Part shown: in pieces, positions 1 to 8,937 of the stretch
How the letters are laid out: every line of letters begins with the position of its first letter
Numbering within the stretch: position 1 is the stretch's first letter
NCBI GenBank assembly: GCA_002163005.1
Contig: MAAF01000076.1
Span: 1-64,000, forward strand
DNA: 64,000 nt
Reading direction: 5' to 3'
DNA from: Colwellia psychrerythraea
GTDB taxonomy: Bacteria > Pseudomonadota > Gammaproteobacteria > Enterobacterales > Alteromonadaceae
Made by a program: the position numbers and the translations under genes
The notes under the pieces: model-generated
The model's database searches: none
What the model saw: only the letters and a program-made list of their open reading frames with translations
What the model was told of the DNA's origin: nothing

Positions 1-65
1 ACTACAACCAATTCAATTAAGGTAAATCCTTTTTGATTTGCTTTCATATTCATACTACTTTTCAT
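1..65 (-). CDS. mshA: MSHA major pilin MshA-like, N-terminal fragment (cut by window edge)
   Basis: Only the first 21 codons are present. On the minus strand the reading starts MKSSMNMKANQKG and continues FTLIELVV, a class III (type IV pilin) leader. The prepilin peptidase would cut after the Gly and methylate the Phe, with Glu at +5. A GGAAGAAG ribosome site sits just before the ATG at 65; ATGs at 53 and 47 are weaker alternatives. It follows mshB, where mshA lies in known MSHA loci, so this is probably the major pilin. The fragment alone cannot separate MshA from a minor pilin such as MshC. Confidence 0.75.
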   Translation of the reverse strand, partial: MKSSMNMKANQKGFTLIELVV

Positions 66-130
66 ACTTCTTCCTCAATTTACGAACGAATTAAATTTGA
101 TTTGACTTGATTTAAACATTTTAATCAATT

Positions 131-814
131 TTACGGTTGTTTCTTATTTATATAAATAATCACCGAGCTATTTGCAGGTTGATAACTAAAGCTATTGCCG
201 ACACCGGTTAAAGACGATGGGGCAATGTAAGCACCATCGCTATTACGCGCTAACGTTTCTTTCAAGTAATAATGACACAAAGTAGCAGAGCCACTGCCAG
301 AAACATTGGCTAAATATCGAAAACTACCATCAGCATTAATATCGGCAACACTACTAGCCAGTAATGGTGGTTGCTGTAATAAACTATTCCATACACTAAT
401 ACAGTCCGAAATAGCCATGCTCTTATTACCATTTATGCCGGAACGACTGTCAATACCAACAACATATCCAGGGCTAATGGTCGGAGAGGTAGTGCGATCT
501 TCACTAGTTAAATACACGATAGTACCGTCATAATTAACCATGTTAATATCATTAGTATCTTTTGGACGAGCTTCGACTTCCCATTGTGAACGAGCTAATG
601 ACACGCCTGTGGCAAAACCGCCTGCCATACCTTCTATATTTGCCTGTTTAGCTTGTTCTGTTAAATCAATAAACTTAGGAATAGCGGTTGCCGCCAAAAA
701 TCCTAAAATAACGACAACAATGACCAGTTCAATTAAGGTAAAGCCTGCCTGATTTTGACTACTGCGGATAACGCTATTGCGAACAACCCTGCTGTGAATA
801 TTGCTTTTTATCAT
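131..814 (-). CDS. mshB: MSHA minor pilin MshB
   Basis: Type IV pilin-like protein with a QAG|FTLIELVIVVVILG class III signal, hydrophobic N-terminal helix and Glu at +5 of the mature protein. The C-terminal globular part holds two cysteines (in SDCISVW and TLCHYY) that could form the D-region disulfide. The ATG at 814 is preferred because AAGG lies about 8 nt upstream of it. An in-frame ATG at 841 would add nine residues and has no clear ribosome site. It lies between mshF and the mshA-like gene, as mshB does in Vibrio and Shewanella. The leader of about 24 residues is long but within the range seen for MSHA pilins. Confidence 0.85.
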   Translation of the reverse strand: MIKSNIHSRVVRNSVIRSSQNQAGFTLIELVIVVVILGFLAATAIPKFIDLTEQAKQANIEGMAGGFATGVSLARSQWEVEARPKDTNDINMVNYDGTIVYLTSEDRTTSPTISPGYVVGIDSRSGINGNKSMAISDCISVWNSLLQQPPLLASSVADINADGSFRYLANVSGSGSATLCHYYLKETLARNSDGAYIAPSSLTGVGNSFSYQPANSSVIIYINKKQP

Positions 815-841
815 TGTGACAACCTTGTTATATGAACCCAT

Positions 842-1026
842 ACTTTAACTTAATCACGCTACGTATGAGTTTCAAATTTAAACTTTAACTGGCCTAGCCG
901 TGAATATTAACATTATGATTCAGAGCTATCCATATTTCAACGTAGAATAGACGTAATTAGTTGTACTAACGCAAAAAATTATGATTTTCACGTAAAAAAA
1001 GATTACTTACTTACGTACGTTGTAAA
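842..1026 (-). promoter_or_regulatory. Intergenic region before the MSHA structural pilin genes
   Basis: This 185-bp AT-rich gap between mshF and mshB is the largest gap inside the MSHA locus. In studied MSHA loci the structural pilin genes have their own promoter, so this is the natural place for one. I could not pick a convincing -35/-10 pair. Short repeats (TACGTACG and AAGTAAGTAA on the minus strand) are visible near its upstream end. Confidence 0.3.
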
Positions 1027-1518
1027 TTAATTAACCTGCTTTACTTTTCCTGTGTCACTACGATAATAAAAATATTGTCCATTAGCAATACTATAGCGAC
1101 ATAACCGTCCGTTTTTAATAGAGTTATCCTTAATTTCAATGGCTATTATTTTTGACTTCACCACCTGTAATGGCATGGCTAATACTTGTTGCCAAATTTG
1201 ATGGCAAGCCAAGCTAGTATATTCATTATCTACCCAACCCATTTCATTAACGCGAATAAACTCCCTGGTATTACTGTTTAATCGATTCAACACCACTGTA
1301 TTGGGTTGCTTGTCCATGAGCCATTGTCCGTGTACCACGTTAACTTTGCTGGTAAAACTTTGTGCTAAGCCCACAAAGGCGGTATTCGTTATCTTTACTT
1401 GTTGGCTAAAAAAAACATCAACCAACAACTTCATCATGATGGCAACGATTACCACAACGACTATAAATTCAATCATTGAACGCTGTTTTTTATCAGTATA
1501 GTTAGGTGCTTTCTCCAT
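1027..1518 (-). CDS. mshF: MSHA biogenesis protein MshF
   Basis: A 163-residue protein with a pilin-like N-terminus: a short charged head (KKQRS), then a long hydrophobic helix at about residues 15-40. It lacks the canonical Gly|Phe cleavage motif, reading RSMIEFIVVVVIV, so processing by prepilin peptidase is uncertain. Two cysteines (LACHQIW and RLCRYS) recall the C-terminal disulfide of pilins. It starts 10 bp after the mshG stop and precedes mshB, the normal mshG-F-B order. Identification rests mainly on position and size. Confidence 0.75.
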   Translation of the reverse strand: MEKAPNYTDKKQRSMIEFIVVVVIVAIMMKLLVDVFFSQQVKITNTAFVGLAQSFTSKVNVVHGQWLMDKQPNTVVLNRLNSNTREFIRVNEMGWVDNEYTSLACHQIWQQVLAMPLQVVKSKIIAIEIKDNSIKNGRLCRYSIANGQYFYYRSDTGKVKQVN

Positions 1519-1528
1519 GAATTTTCAA

Positions 1529-2755
1529 CTAACCTTGCATCGCCGAGGCCATATCCCACATAGGGGTAAAAATACCTAATGCTAACACCAGTACCATAGC
1601 AGCAACGACCACTAAGAGTAGCGGCTCAATTCTTGCTGTTAGCGTTGCCAAGTCATAATCAACTTCGCGTTCGTAATAATCCCCCACCTCGGTAAGTAAT
1701 TCATCAACTCGGCCGGTTTCTTCACCTACAGCCACCATTTGTAAAACTAAAGGCGTAAATAAGGCACTGGCGACAGCAGAGCGCAATAAGCTTTCTCCAC
1801 TTTCGATACCTTGACGCATGGCAGAAATTTTTTCCTGCATATAACTATTATCAACAGCCTCAGCTACAAGTGTTAACCCAGTGGTCATGGGTACGCCCGC
1901 TTTCAATACGATGGCAAAACTATGAGAGAAACGCGCTAAAATTGAACGCTCGATAATACTACCGATAATTGGTATTTTTATCTTACGCCTGTCCCACTGA
2001 TATCGTCCTTTTTTTGTTTTTAGCGATTCTTTAATCATAATTAAAATCACAAAAAGGCCAAGTAACATGTAGTGCCAATAGTTAATAAATAAATTTGAAC
2101 TAGCAATAATAAATCGCGTAGCAAACGGTAGCTCTGCTCCTAAGCGAGTAAACATGTCAGCAAACGTTGGAATGACAAAGATATTTAAAATGACCATGGC
2201 TGAAGCTATGGCAATTAGCACCATACTGGGATAGCGTAATGCGGCTTTAATACGTTTACGGGTATCTAATTCGCGTTCAAGGTAAGTGGTTAACTTTAAA
2301 AAAGCTTGATCTAATTGGCCGGTATTTTCACCCACATGCACCAAAGAAACAAAAAGATGGTCAAAAATTTTAGGGTGACTATTTAACGCTGAAGAAAACG
2401 TATAGCCACCTTCAAGTTGTTTTCCTATATCCGTTAATGCTTTTTTTAGCGCCGTTGAATTTGCTGATTCAACCATGCCATTAATTGCCCGTAATATCGG
2501 CACACCTGAACGCATTAAGGCATACATTTGTCGACAAAAGACTATTAATTCTTCTAAGGAAACGCGACCATTGTTGAGTAACTCAAAGACATCAGTACTC
2601 GCAGTATTATTGCCTGTTTTCACTGCGATAATAGAGATAGGAGTAATACCCTTTTTAAATAGCTTTTCTGCGGCAACATCTAAATTAGCAGCTTCGATGC
2701 TGTCTTTTACTTGGCTACCGCTGGCATTTCGCCCTGTATAATTAAATGATGCCAT
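1529..2755 (-). CDS. mshG: MSHA biogenesis inner-membrane platform protein MshG
   Basis: GspF/PilC-family polytopic protein of 408 residues, the usual length. Two GspF domains are visible (about 70-195 and 275-397), each with the recurring E-G-ESL/GYTFSSAL and F-VGEETG/HVGENTG signatures. Predicted membrane segments lie near 176-200, 226-243 and 375-400. It would form the inner-membrane platform turned by the MshE ATPase during pilus assembly. It sits 53 bp downstream of mshE and 10 bp upstream of mshF. Confidence 0.93.
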   Translation of the reverse strand: MASFNYTGRNASGSQVKDSIEAANLDVAAEKLFKKGITPISIIAVKTGNNTASTDVFELLNNGRVSLEELIVFCRQMYALMRSGVPILRAINGMVESANSTALKKALTDIGKQLEGGYTFSSALNSHPKIFDHLFVSLVHVGENTGQLDQAFLKLTTYLERELDTRKRIKAALRYPSMVLIAIASAMVILNIFVIPTFADMFTRLGAELPFATRFIIASSNLFINYWHYMLLGLFVILIMIKESLKTKKGRYQWDRRKIKIPIIGSIIERSILARFSHSFAIVLKAGVPMTTGLTLVAEAVDNSYMQEKISAMRQGIESGESLLRSAVASALFTPLVLQMVAVGEETGRVDELLTEVGDYYEREVDYDLATLTARIEPLLLVVVAAMVLVLALGIFTPMWDMASAMQG

Positions 2756-2808
2756 AAAACTCTCTATGCTCTAACATACGTTACTTGCTTAAACTTTTAT
2801 TAAGCTGA

Positions 2809-4521
2809 CTAATTAATATCAATGGTTTCAACTAGGCGTAATACTTCTTCTACTGTGGTAACACCGGTAGCTGCATATTCAAAAGCCGCTTTCGCTAATG
2901 GCGTAAAACTAGGGCTCTCCTTCGCTAGCTTACCAAATAGTTCACTGTCATTACGCTTTAAAGCAGCCATCATACCTTCATTCATTTCAAGTAGTTCAAA
3001 GACACCAACTCGCCCTTTATAACCAGTATAGTGACAGGTTTGACAACCCTTACCCTGCATAAACTGGCTACTTCTAGCCTGCTCGCCTGCTAAGTTTGTT
3101 AACCAAAACAGTTCTTGTTCATCCGCTTGATAGGCAATGGCACATGAATCACAGACTCTACGGACAAGTCGTTGAGCTACCACGGCTCTTAATGCACTAC
3201 CCACTAAAAATCCAGCTGCACCCATATCAATTAAACGTAAGGCACTCGTGATAGCATCATTAGTATGCAAGGTTGATAACACTAAGTGACCCGTTATTGC
3301 GCCTCGTAAACCTATTTCTACCGTTTCTTGATCTCGCATTTCACCCACCATCATAATGTCGGGATCTTGACGAAGTGCGGTACGTAAGATACTTGAAAAA
3401 GTTAAATCAATCTTAGTGTTAATTTGTACTTGGTTAATACGAGGTAAACGATACTCAACCGGGTCTTCAGCCGTGATGATTTTTTTGCTGGCTTCATTTA
3501 GTTCATTTAAAGCGGCATATAATGTCGTGGTTTTACCGCTACCTGTAGGGCCTGTAACTAAAACCATGCCGTGAGGACGATGAATTTGTAGACGCACACG
3601 TTTGACAATATCTGCCGGCATCCCTGTTTGCTCAAGTGATAATAGACCTGCAGATTGGTCTAATAATCGCATTACAACCGATTCGCCGTATTGAACCGGC
3701 ATAGTAGACATACGCACATCAATGTTATGACCACTGATATCTAAATTGAAACGACCATCTTGTGGAATACGCTTTTCTGATATATCAAGACCCGCCATCA
3801 ATTTGAGACGAAGCACCATAGCAGAAGCTATTTTATTTTCTTTGAGAATTTTTTCCTGTAAGACACCATCAATACGCTGACGGATACGCAGTTGATGTTC
3901 TTCTGGCTCAATATGAATATCTGAAGCGCGCATTTGCACCGCATCTTCAAATACAGATTGCAGTAACTTACCAACGGTAGCATCACCCCCCTCATCAAGA
4001 AAGGTCGTTGCGAGGTCAAAACTTGACGATTCTTCATACTCTTCTTCTAGCTGACTGGCAAACGATTCAATTTCAGCCGTACGACGGTATAAACTATCGA
4101 AGGCATCAAAAATCTGAGACTCCATGACTACCGCAAGCTCAATACGCTTAGGCGACAACATACGCTCTAACTGATCTAAGCCACTTAAATCAGCAGGATC
4201 ACTCATCCCTAATAACACTGAAGCGCCTTTGTCTTCAATAATTAAGGCTCTTAAGCGTCTAGCGTGCACTTCAGGCAGTAAGCTGGCAACATTAGATGAT
4301 ATTTTATGTTGAGAAATATCCATAAATGGCACATCTAATTGCTGTGCCAAAAACTCTAACAACTGTCTTTCAGATAAGTAATTGAGCTCAATTAAGGTAT
4401 CACCGAGTTTACGGCCCGTTTGCTTTTGACTTGATAACGCCTGCATAAGTTGTTCATTGGAAATGATACCTTTATCAACCAATAAGTCACCTAAACGCAT
4501 CTTTAATTTGGGAGCTGCCAT
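2809..4521 (-). CDS. mshE: MSHA pilus extension ATPase MshE
   Basis: GspE/PilB-family hexameric ATPase of 570 residues that powers pilus extension. The N-terminal MshEN domain has two copies of the cyclic-di-GMP-binding pattern, starting at R9-L10-G11 and at K38-L39-G40 (Lys in place of the first Arg in the second copy), each ending in L-x3-L-x2-Q form. The catalytic core has Walker A GPTGSGKT at 324-331, an Asp box, Walker B near 389-397 (IMMVGEMRD) and a His box (STLHTND). Two CxxC pairs (C457/C460, C493/C496) form the zinc site typical of the family. Pilus assembly is therefore probably controlled directly by cyclic-di-GMP. Confidence 0.95.
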   Translation of the reverse strand: MAAPKLKMRLGDLLVDKGIISNEQLMQALSSQKQTGRKLGDTLIELNYLSERQLLEFLAQQLDVPFMDISQHKISSNVASLLPEVHARRLRALIIEDKGASVLLGMSDPADLSGLDQLERMLSPKRIELAVVMESQIFDAFDSLYRRTAEIESFASQLEEEYEESSSFDLATTFLDEGGDATVGKLLQSVFEDAVQMRASDIHIEPEEHQLRIRQRIDGVLQEKILKENKIASAMVLRLKLMAGLDISEKRIPQDGRFNLDISGHNIDVRMSTMPVQYGESVVMRLLDQSAGLLSLEQTGMPADIVKRVRLQIHRPHGMVLVTGPTGSGKTTTLYAALNELNEASKKIITAEDPVEYRLPRINQVQINTKIDLTFSSILRTALRQDPDIMMVGEMRDQETVEIGLRGAITGHLVLSTLHTNDAITSALRLIDMGAAGFLVGSALRAVVAQRLVRRVCDSCAIAYQADEQELFWLTNLAGEQARSSQFMQGKGCQTCHYTGYKGRVGVFELLEMNEGMMAALKRNDSELFGKLAKESPSFTPLAKAAFEYAATGVTTVEEVLRLVETIDIN

Positions 4522-4529
4522 AATCTGTC

Positions 4530-5783
4530 CTACTGTCCTATTACTTGTATGCGTTGCTTAACAAAGTTTTCTGAAGAAACGGATAAATCATTTTTTGTTA
4601 GTGCTTTTTTATAAGCCATACTGGCCAACTCAAATTGACTATTTTTATCGTACAAAACGGCTAAACCTAGCTGCCAACGACCTATATCAGGTTTCATCGC
4701 TATTAACATTTTATACGCATCAACGGCTACTTTATTTTGTTGGGCTTGCTGTGCGGTATTTGCCAGCATAACTTGATATTGCTCATCTTTTAGCTGCGCA
4801 AGCGGCTTCAGTGTATTCAGCGCAGCCTTAAATTGCCCTTGCTTTAAATGAATACGCGCTTTCATTTGACGTAAGCTGCTGTCTTTAGTATTTAAAGCAA
4901 TACCTTGTGATAACAAATTCACCGCATCTTGATAAGCTTGACGGCCAAACCATAAAGCAGCCAGTTTTTTACGCGTTTGGCTATCTCTGGGCCTGATGAT
5001 AACCACATCTTCCAGTAGTTTTTCAGCCTGCCCGACTTGCTTCGCGGCTAATGCTTTTTCAACCAGTGTTAATTTTTGCTCTGCCAGTTCATCCGCCGAC
5101 AATTGACGTCGTGACACCGACATTTTATTTATTTTTGGTTCGGATTTGGGTTTGACGGTAGCAGTATGACTATGGCCTGAGGTATCCCCAGAGTGACTAT
5201 GAGTATCGGCAATAACTTCAGCTTTCTTAGCAGGTGTTATGTTGCTAACGCTATTACTGAGCAAAGGTTTGGCCGCTATTATTTGTGTACTAGCCTCAGC
5301 ACGTTTATTTGATGATACTTTAGCTACATTACTTGGTTTAGTACTTTGGCTATTTACCTGCACTCTTTTTTGTTGATTCTCTTGCTTATATTCTGCCTTA
5401 AGCCCTTGGCTAGGCTCTGGTTTATTCTCAGATTTAGTGACTTGAATACTTATTGGATCTTGGTGAGTTTTATTTTCGCTGCTGCTTATTTTATTGGAAG
5501 TATTCAGCTGTCTATTTATAGCATCGGGTCTATTTTTTGCTGAAACACTTTCAACAGCAGTAGCTCTATAAGTAATTTGCTGAGCTTTTAAAGCATTATT
5601 TTCACTAATAAGTTGCCAAACATAAAAGCTAATAAAACAAACAGCTAAGACACAGATGCCAGTAACAACAGCAATTTTAATTGGGGAATGGGTAGCCGCG
5701 ATACTGCCTGACTGCGTAGAGTGGGCATTAAGCTCAAGACTGCGTTGTTCGAGATCCTTCAACATCTGATTAATAACACTCAT
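4530..5783 (-). CDS. mshN: MSHA biogenesis TPR protein MshN
   Basis: A 417-residue bitopic protein with a short cytoplasmic N-terminus (MSVINQMLKDLEQRS), one membrane helix at about 34-54, a long polar Ser/Lys/Asn-rich linker to about 225, and tetratricopeptide-like helical repeats to the C-terminus. The MLKDLE-Q-R start is typical of MshN and related secretion proteins. The start codon overlaps the mshM stop by 4 bp (ATGA), so the two are translationally coupled. It probably bridges the inner-membrane platform and the MshL secretin. Confidence 0.88.
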   Translation of the reverse strand: MSVINQMLKDLEQRSLELNAHSTQSGSIAATHSPIKIAVVTGICVLAVCFISFYVWQLISENNALKAQQITYRATAVESVSAKNRPDAINRQLNTSNKISSSENKTHQDPISIQVTKSENKPEPSQGLKAEYKQENQQKRVQVNSQSTKPSNVAKVSSNKRAEASTQIIAAKPLLSNSVSNITPAKKAEVIADTHSHSGDTSGHSHTATVKPKSEPKINKMSVSRRQLSADELAEQKLTLVEKALAAKQVGQAEKLLEDVVIIRPRDSQTRKKLAALWFGRQAYQDAVNLLSQGIALNTKDSSLRQMKARIHLKQGQFKAALNTLKPLAQLKDEQYQVMLANTAQQAQQNKVAVDAYKMLIAMKPDIGRWQLGLAVLYDKNSQFELASMAYKKALTKNDLSVSSENFVKQRIQVIGQ

Positions 5784-6682
5784 AACTTAATCACCAAAGC
5801 ATAATAAGCTAACAATAAAATACTCAATGCCCCTAAAAATGAAAAAGCTAACAGGCTTACCTTTGAGCTTTGCTCAATGCTTTCAGTATCCTTTACTGCA
5901 GCGTTTAGTAATTTCATCGTCATTTTGTAATGTCCTTGACCATAAGCAAGCATTAGCATTTTGTGGCACAACACATTAACCAAGCGTGGAATGCCTTTGC
6001 TAACACGAGCAATACTTTTACATATCCTTACAGGAAAAAGCTCTGCGCCTTTATACCCTGCTACTTGTAACCTATGTTGAATATATTGCTGTACTTCAGG
6101 TGCATTCATTGGCCTTAATTTATAGGCAAAGGTAATGCGCTGTTTTAATTGTCTGAATTCTGTTTTGGCTAAACGCTCATCTAATTCTGGCTGCGCAAAC
6201 AACACTACCTGTAATAACTTTCGTGTTTCTGTTTCTAAATTGGTAAATAATCTTAACGCTTCCAAACTATCTTCGGGTAACGCTTGTGCTTCATCAAGTA
6301 TCAGCACTACCGAATGTCCCTGACTATGTAACTCTAATAAACGCGTTTGAATACGCTGAGTAAGCAATTGCACTGACATGCGTTGCGCTTGTTTCACGCC
6401 AAGTTCTACGGCAACAGCTCGTCTTAATTCATCAGGATTTAGGTAAGGATTTGGGATGTACGCTGTAACAAAGTGTTTCGGTATTTCGTTAAGCAGTTTT
6501 CGACACAACAAGGTTTTACCTGTACCGACTTCACCAACGACTTTAATGAAACCTTCCCCTGTTTGCAGAGCTGTTGATAGCACGGCTAATGCTTCATCAT
6601 GCATGGCCATCGGCAAATAAAAATTTGTATTAGGAGTTAAGGTAAAAGGCAACTCTCCTAAGCCAAAATGATATAAGTACAT
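5780..6682 (-). CDS. mshM: MSHA biogenesis AAA ATPase MshM
   Basis: A 300-residue ExeA/GspA-like AAA ATPase. Walker A is GEVGTGKT at 50-57 and Walker B is LILDEAQ around D130-E131. A sensor-like Q-R-I segment follows (LKQRITFAYKL), and one membrane helix lies near the C-terminus (about 277-297). Proteins of this type help insert or assemble the secretin through the peptidoglycan. It is coupled to mshN and lies 54 bp after mshL. Confidence 0.9.
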   Translation of the reverse strand: MYLYHFGLGELPFTLTPNTNFYLPMAMHDEALAVLSTALQTGEGFIKVVGEVGTGKTLLCRKLLNEIPKHFVTAYIPNPYLNPDELRRAVAVELGVKQAQRMSVQLLTQRIQTRLLELHSQGHSVVLILDEAQALPEDSLEALRLFTNLETETRKLLQVVLFAQPELDERLAKTEFRQLKQRITFAYKLRPMNAPEVQQYIQHRLQVAGYKGAELFPVRICKSIARVSKGIPRLVNVLCHKMLMLAYGQGHYKMTMKLLNAAVKDTESIEQSSKVSLLAFSFLGALSILLLAYYALVIKL

Positions 6683-6736
6683 AGAAACTCTACTCAGTGA
6701 ACTAATTACGCTAAATCAAACAAAAAATCCATATGC

Positions 6737-8563
6737 TTATTTGTCATTTTTTGCTGAATTTTGTTCCGCAGCTTGGCAAACATTATGCTCTTTTGCATAT
6801 TCCGCATCGGCGCATTGCGCTTGGCATTCTTGCGTTAACTTGCCCTCATTGGATAACTCACACGCTTCAACTTCTTCCGGAAACCATTTCGTTAATAAGC
6901 TGCGTGCATCTTGTAATTGATTTTTCCAAGTGTCTTGGCCAACTACAATGGGTTTGAGCATAATAACTAATTCGCGTTTTTGCGACTTTTGCGACTTGTT
7001 CTTAAATAACTCACCAAGGAAAGGAATATCACCTAATATTGGGGTTTTAGATTCTATATCAATTTTATAGGTTTCAATTAAACCACCAATAACGACGACT
7101 TCACCCGAGTGAGCACGAATAATGGTATCTGATTCTCGAACGCTACTTTGTGCAAGTGGCAATACCAATTGTTCACTACCGATTTGAATCGTTTTGTTTT
7201 GCTCTTCAGTGATTGTCACTGAAGGGTGAACATGCAAAATAACACTACCGTCTTTACTAATCTGTGGTGTGACGTCTAACGCGATGCCTGAGAAAAATGG
7301 GGTTAACTCAACTTCTGGTGTTGTTGTCGTTGAAGTACCTGTGGTGGTAGTACTGGAAACTTCAGTAACAAAATACTCATCTTCACCTACTTTAATAACC
7401 GCTTTTTGGTTATTTGTTGCGGTAATACGCGGGCTTGAAAGTACTTGAACATTGCCTTGTGTTTGTAAAAGCTCGATAACACCTGAAAAGTCACTACCAC
7501 TGGTTTGTTTACTAAACGCCATGGTATTAACACCACCAATGGTATTCGAAATAACATTACCTACAACATTACCTGTGGTTGAGTAAACAATGTCTGCACT
7601 GCCAACTTGATCAAGCACTTTATTCCATTTAATTCCCTGCTGAAAATCATCATTTAGGGTCACTTCCATTATCTTCGCTTCAATAATTACTTGGCGATGT
7701 AAGTGACTTTCGGTTGCTGTTATAAACTTCTTAACCGCAGTAATTTCTTGTGGTAACGCTCGTACTGTTACCAAACCTGCTTGTGGTGAAACGATAACTG
7801 AACGACCTTTACCCGTGCCAACAAAAGCGGTTAATGACTCTTTCAATTCATCCCAGAAATTGGACTCATTTTCGGTATATAAATTGATACCGCTATTCTG
7901 GTTGTTCGAACCACTATTACCACTTTGGTTGTTGTTACCACCATTATTATTATTATTACTATTATTATTGCCGTTACTGCTATTGCCGCTGTTAGGATCG
8001 TTTTCCGAGACGCCACCAGAATTGATAGTGGTACTCGATGAACCAAAGCGTTTAAGGAATAAGTAATTTAACGCAATAGTTTCGGTACGTATGCCTGGAG
8101 GAAAAACTTTTACTATGTTGCCACGGCGAATGATTTCATAACCATATACCTCTTCAACAACTGATAAAGCTTCTGATAAGGTAACATTATTCAAGCTTAA
8201 CGATATTTGTCCGATTACATCCGGATGAATAACTACGTTATAACGTGAGCCTCTAACAATGGCTTGGAAAAAGTCTTTTGCATCAACTTCTGTCGCTGAA
8301 ATTTCCAAGCGCTTTTCCGCTAACATGCCTTGTTTAGCCTGATTCATGCCATTTAACATCAGCTCTTGCTGTACTGAGTTTGGCACTTGCATTAATGGTT
8401 TCGGCCCATTAAAACTTCTTGTTTCGTTAATCGCCGCATCTAAATTTTCTTTTATTTCGACAGCGTCTTTAGGCACTGATTGACAGCCTACTAAGGCAAA
8501 GAATAACGCTGACAAAGCAATGTTTAATTTTAGTTTTTTCATAGGGGGACTTGTTATTATCAT
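6737..8563 (-). CDS. mshL: MSHA outer-membrane secretin MshL
   Basis: PilQ/GspD-family secretin of 608 residues forming the outer-membrane pore for the pilus. A lipoprotein signal is present (LFFALVG-C at C27), then a secretin N-domain (about 86-150), an Asn/Ser/Gly-rich linker (about 181-226), and the C-terminal secretin domain with the VVIGGLIE and PILGDIPFLGELF motifs. The ATG at 8563 overlaps the mshK stop as TAATG. An internal ATG at 8542 (MKKLKLN) would give a cleaner signal peptide and is an equal candidate. A Cys-rich tail after the secretin domain is unusual: four Cys in the last 60 residues. Confidence 0.93.
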   Translation of the reverse strand: MIITSPPMKKLKLNIALSALFFALVGCQSVPKDAVEIKENLDAAINETRSFNGPKPLMQVPNSVQQELMLNGMNQAKQGMLAEKRLEISATEVDAKDFFQAIVRGSRYNVVIHPDVIGQISLSLNNVTLSEALSVVEEVYGYEIIRRGNIVKVFPPGIRTETIALNYLFLKRFGSSSTTINSGGVSENDPNSGNSSNGNNNSNNNNNGGNNNQSGNSGSNNQNSGINLYTENESNFWDELKESLTAFVGTGKGRSVIVSPQAGLVTVRALPQEITAVKKFITATESHLHRQVIIEAKIMEVTLNDDFQQGIKWNKVLDQVGSADIVYSTTGNVVGNVISNTIGGVNTMAFSKQTSGSDFSGVIELLQTQGNVQVLSSPRITATNNQKAVIKVGEDEYFVTEVSSTTTTGTSTTTTPEVELTPFFSGIALDVTPQISKDGSVILHVHPSVTITEEQNKTIQIGSEQLVLPLAQSSVRESDTIIRAHSGEVVVIGGLIETYKIDIESKTPILGDIPFLGELFKNKSQKSQKRELVIMLKPIVVGQDTWKNQLQDARSLLTKWFPEEVEACELSNEGKLTQECQAQCADAEYAKEHNVCQAAEQNSAKNDK

Positions 8564-8937
8564 TAATTAGCTACCGTATTTTCTACGACGTTACTTTTAA
8601 AACCTTTACTTTTAAAAACATTAATTTTCAACCGTTTAGATTTACTACGTAAGATCACGCTATGACTGTTAATTGCGGTGATGCGATACTCACCAACATA
8701 GTCAAACATTTTGTATATTTTGCCATTAATAACTGCAGTATGAATACCATCACCATGAATGATTGAGCTCAATACGAAGCCACCATCACGCTTTAACTGG
8801 TTATGACTGCCTGAGCCATTAACACCGAATGGACGAGTGGGGTCAACATCACCAGCAAAACTTACCGATGAAGCCAGTACTATTACCACAACACCTAAGC
8901 CTACAGTTAACAATGAATTAAAGTGAGTCTTAAACAC
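8563..8937 (-). CDS. mshK: MSHA biogenesis protein MshK (PilP-like)
   Basis: A small 124-residue exported protein with a hydrophobic signal segment (about 8-28, ending SVSFAG) followed by DPTRPFG, a motif seen at the start of mature PilP/MshK/GspC-type periplasmic proteins. Size, position between mshJ and mshL, and the beta-rich GSGSHNQL...VILRSKSKRL part fit MshK. It overlaps mshJ by 8 bp and mshL by 1 bp. It probably links the inner-membrane MshJ complex to the MshL secretin. Confidence 0.85.
   Translation of the reverse strand: MFKTHFNSLLTVGLGVVVIVLASSVSFAGDVDPTRPFGVNGSGSHNQLKRDGGFVLSSIIHGDGIHTAVINGKIYKMFDYVGEYRITAINSHSVILRSKSKRLKINVFKSKGFKSNVVENTVAN

Noticed and set aside
7815-8066. An 83-residue plus-strand open frame rich in Leu/Pro opposite mshL
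   Set aside because: It is the antisense reading of the Asn-rich tract; the mshL frame is clearly the coding one.
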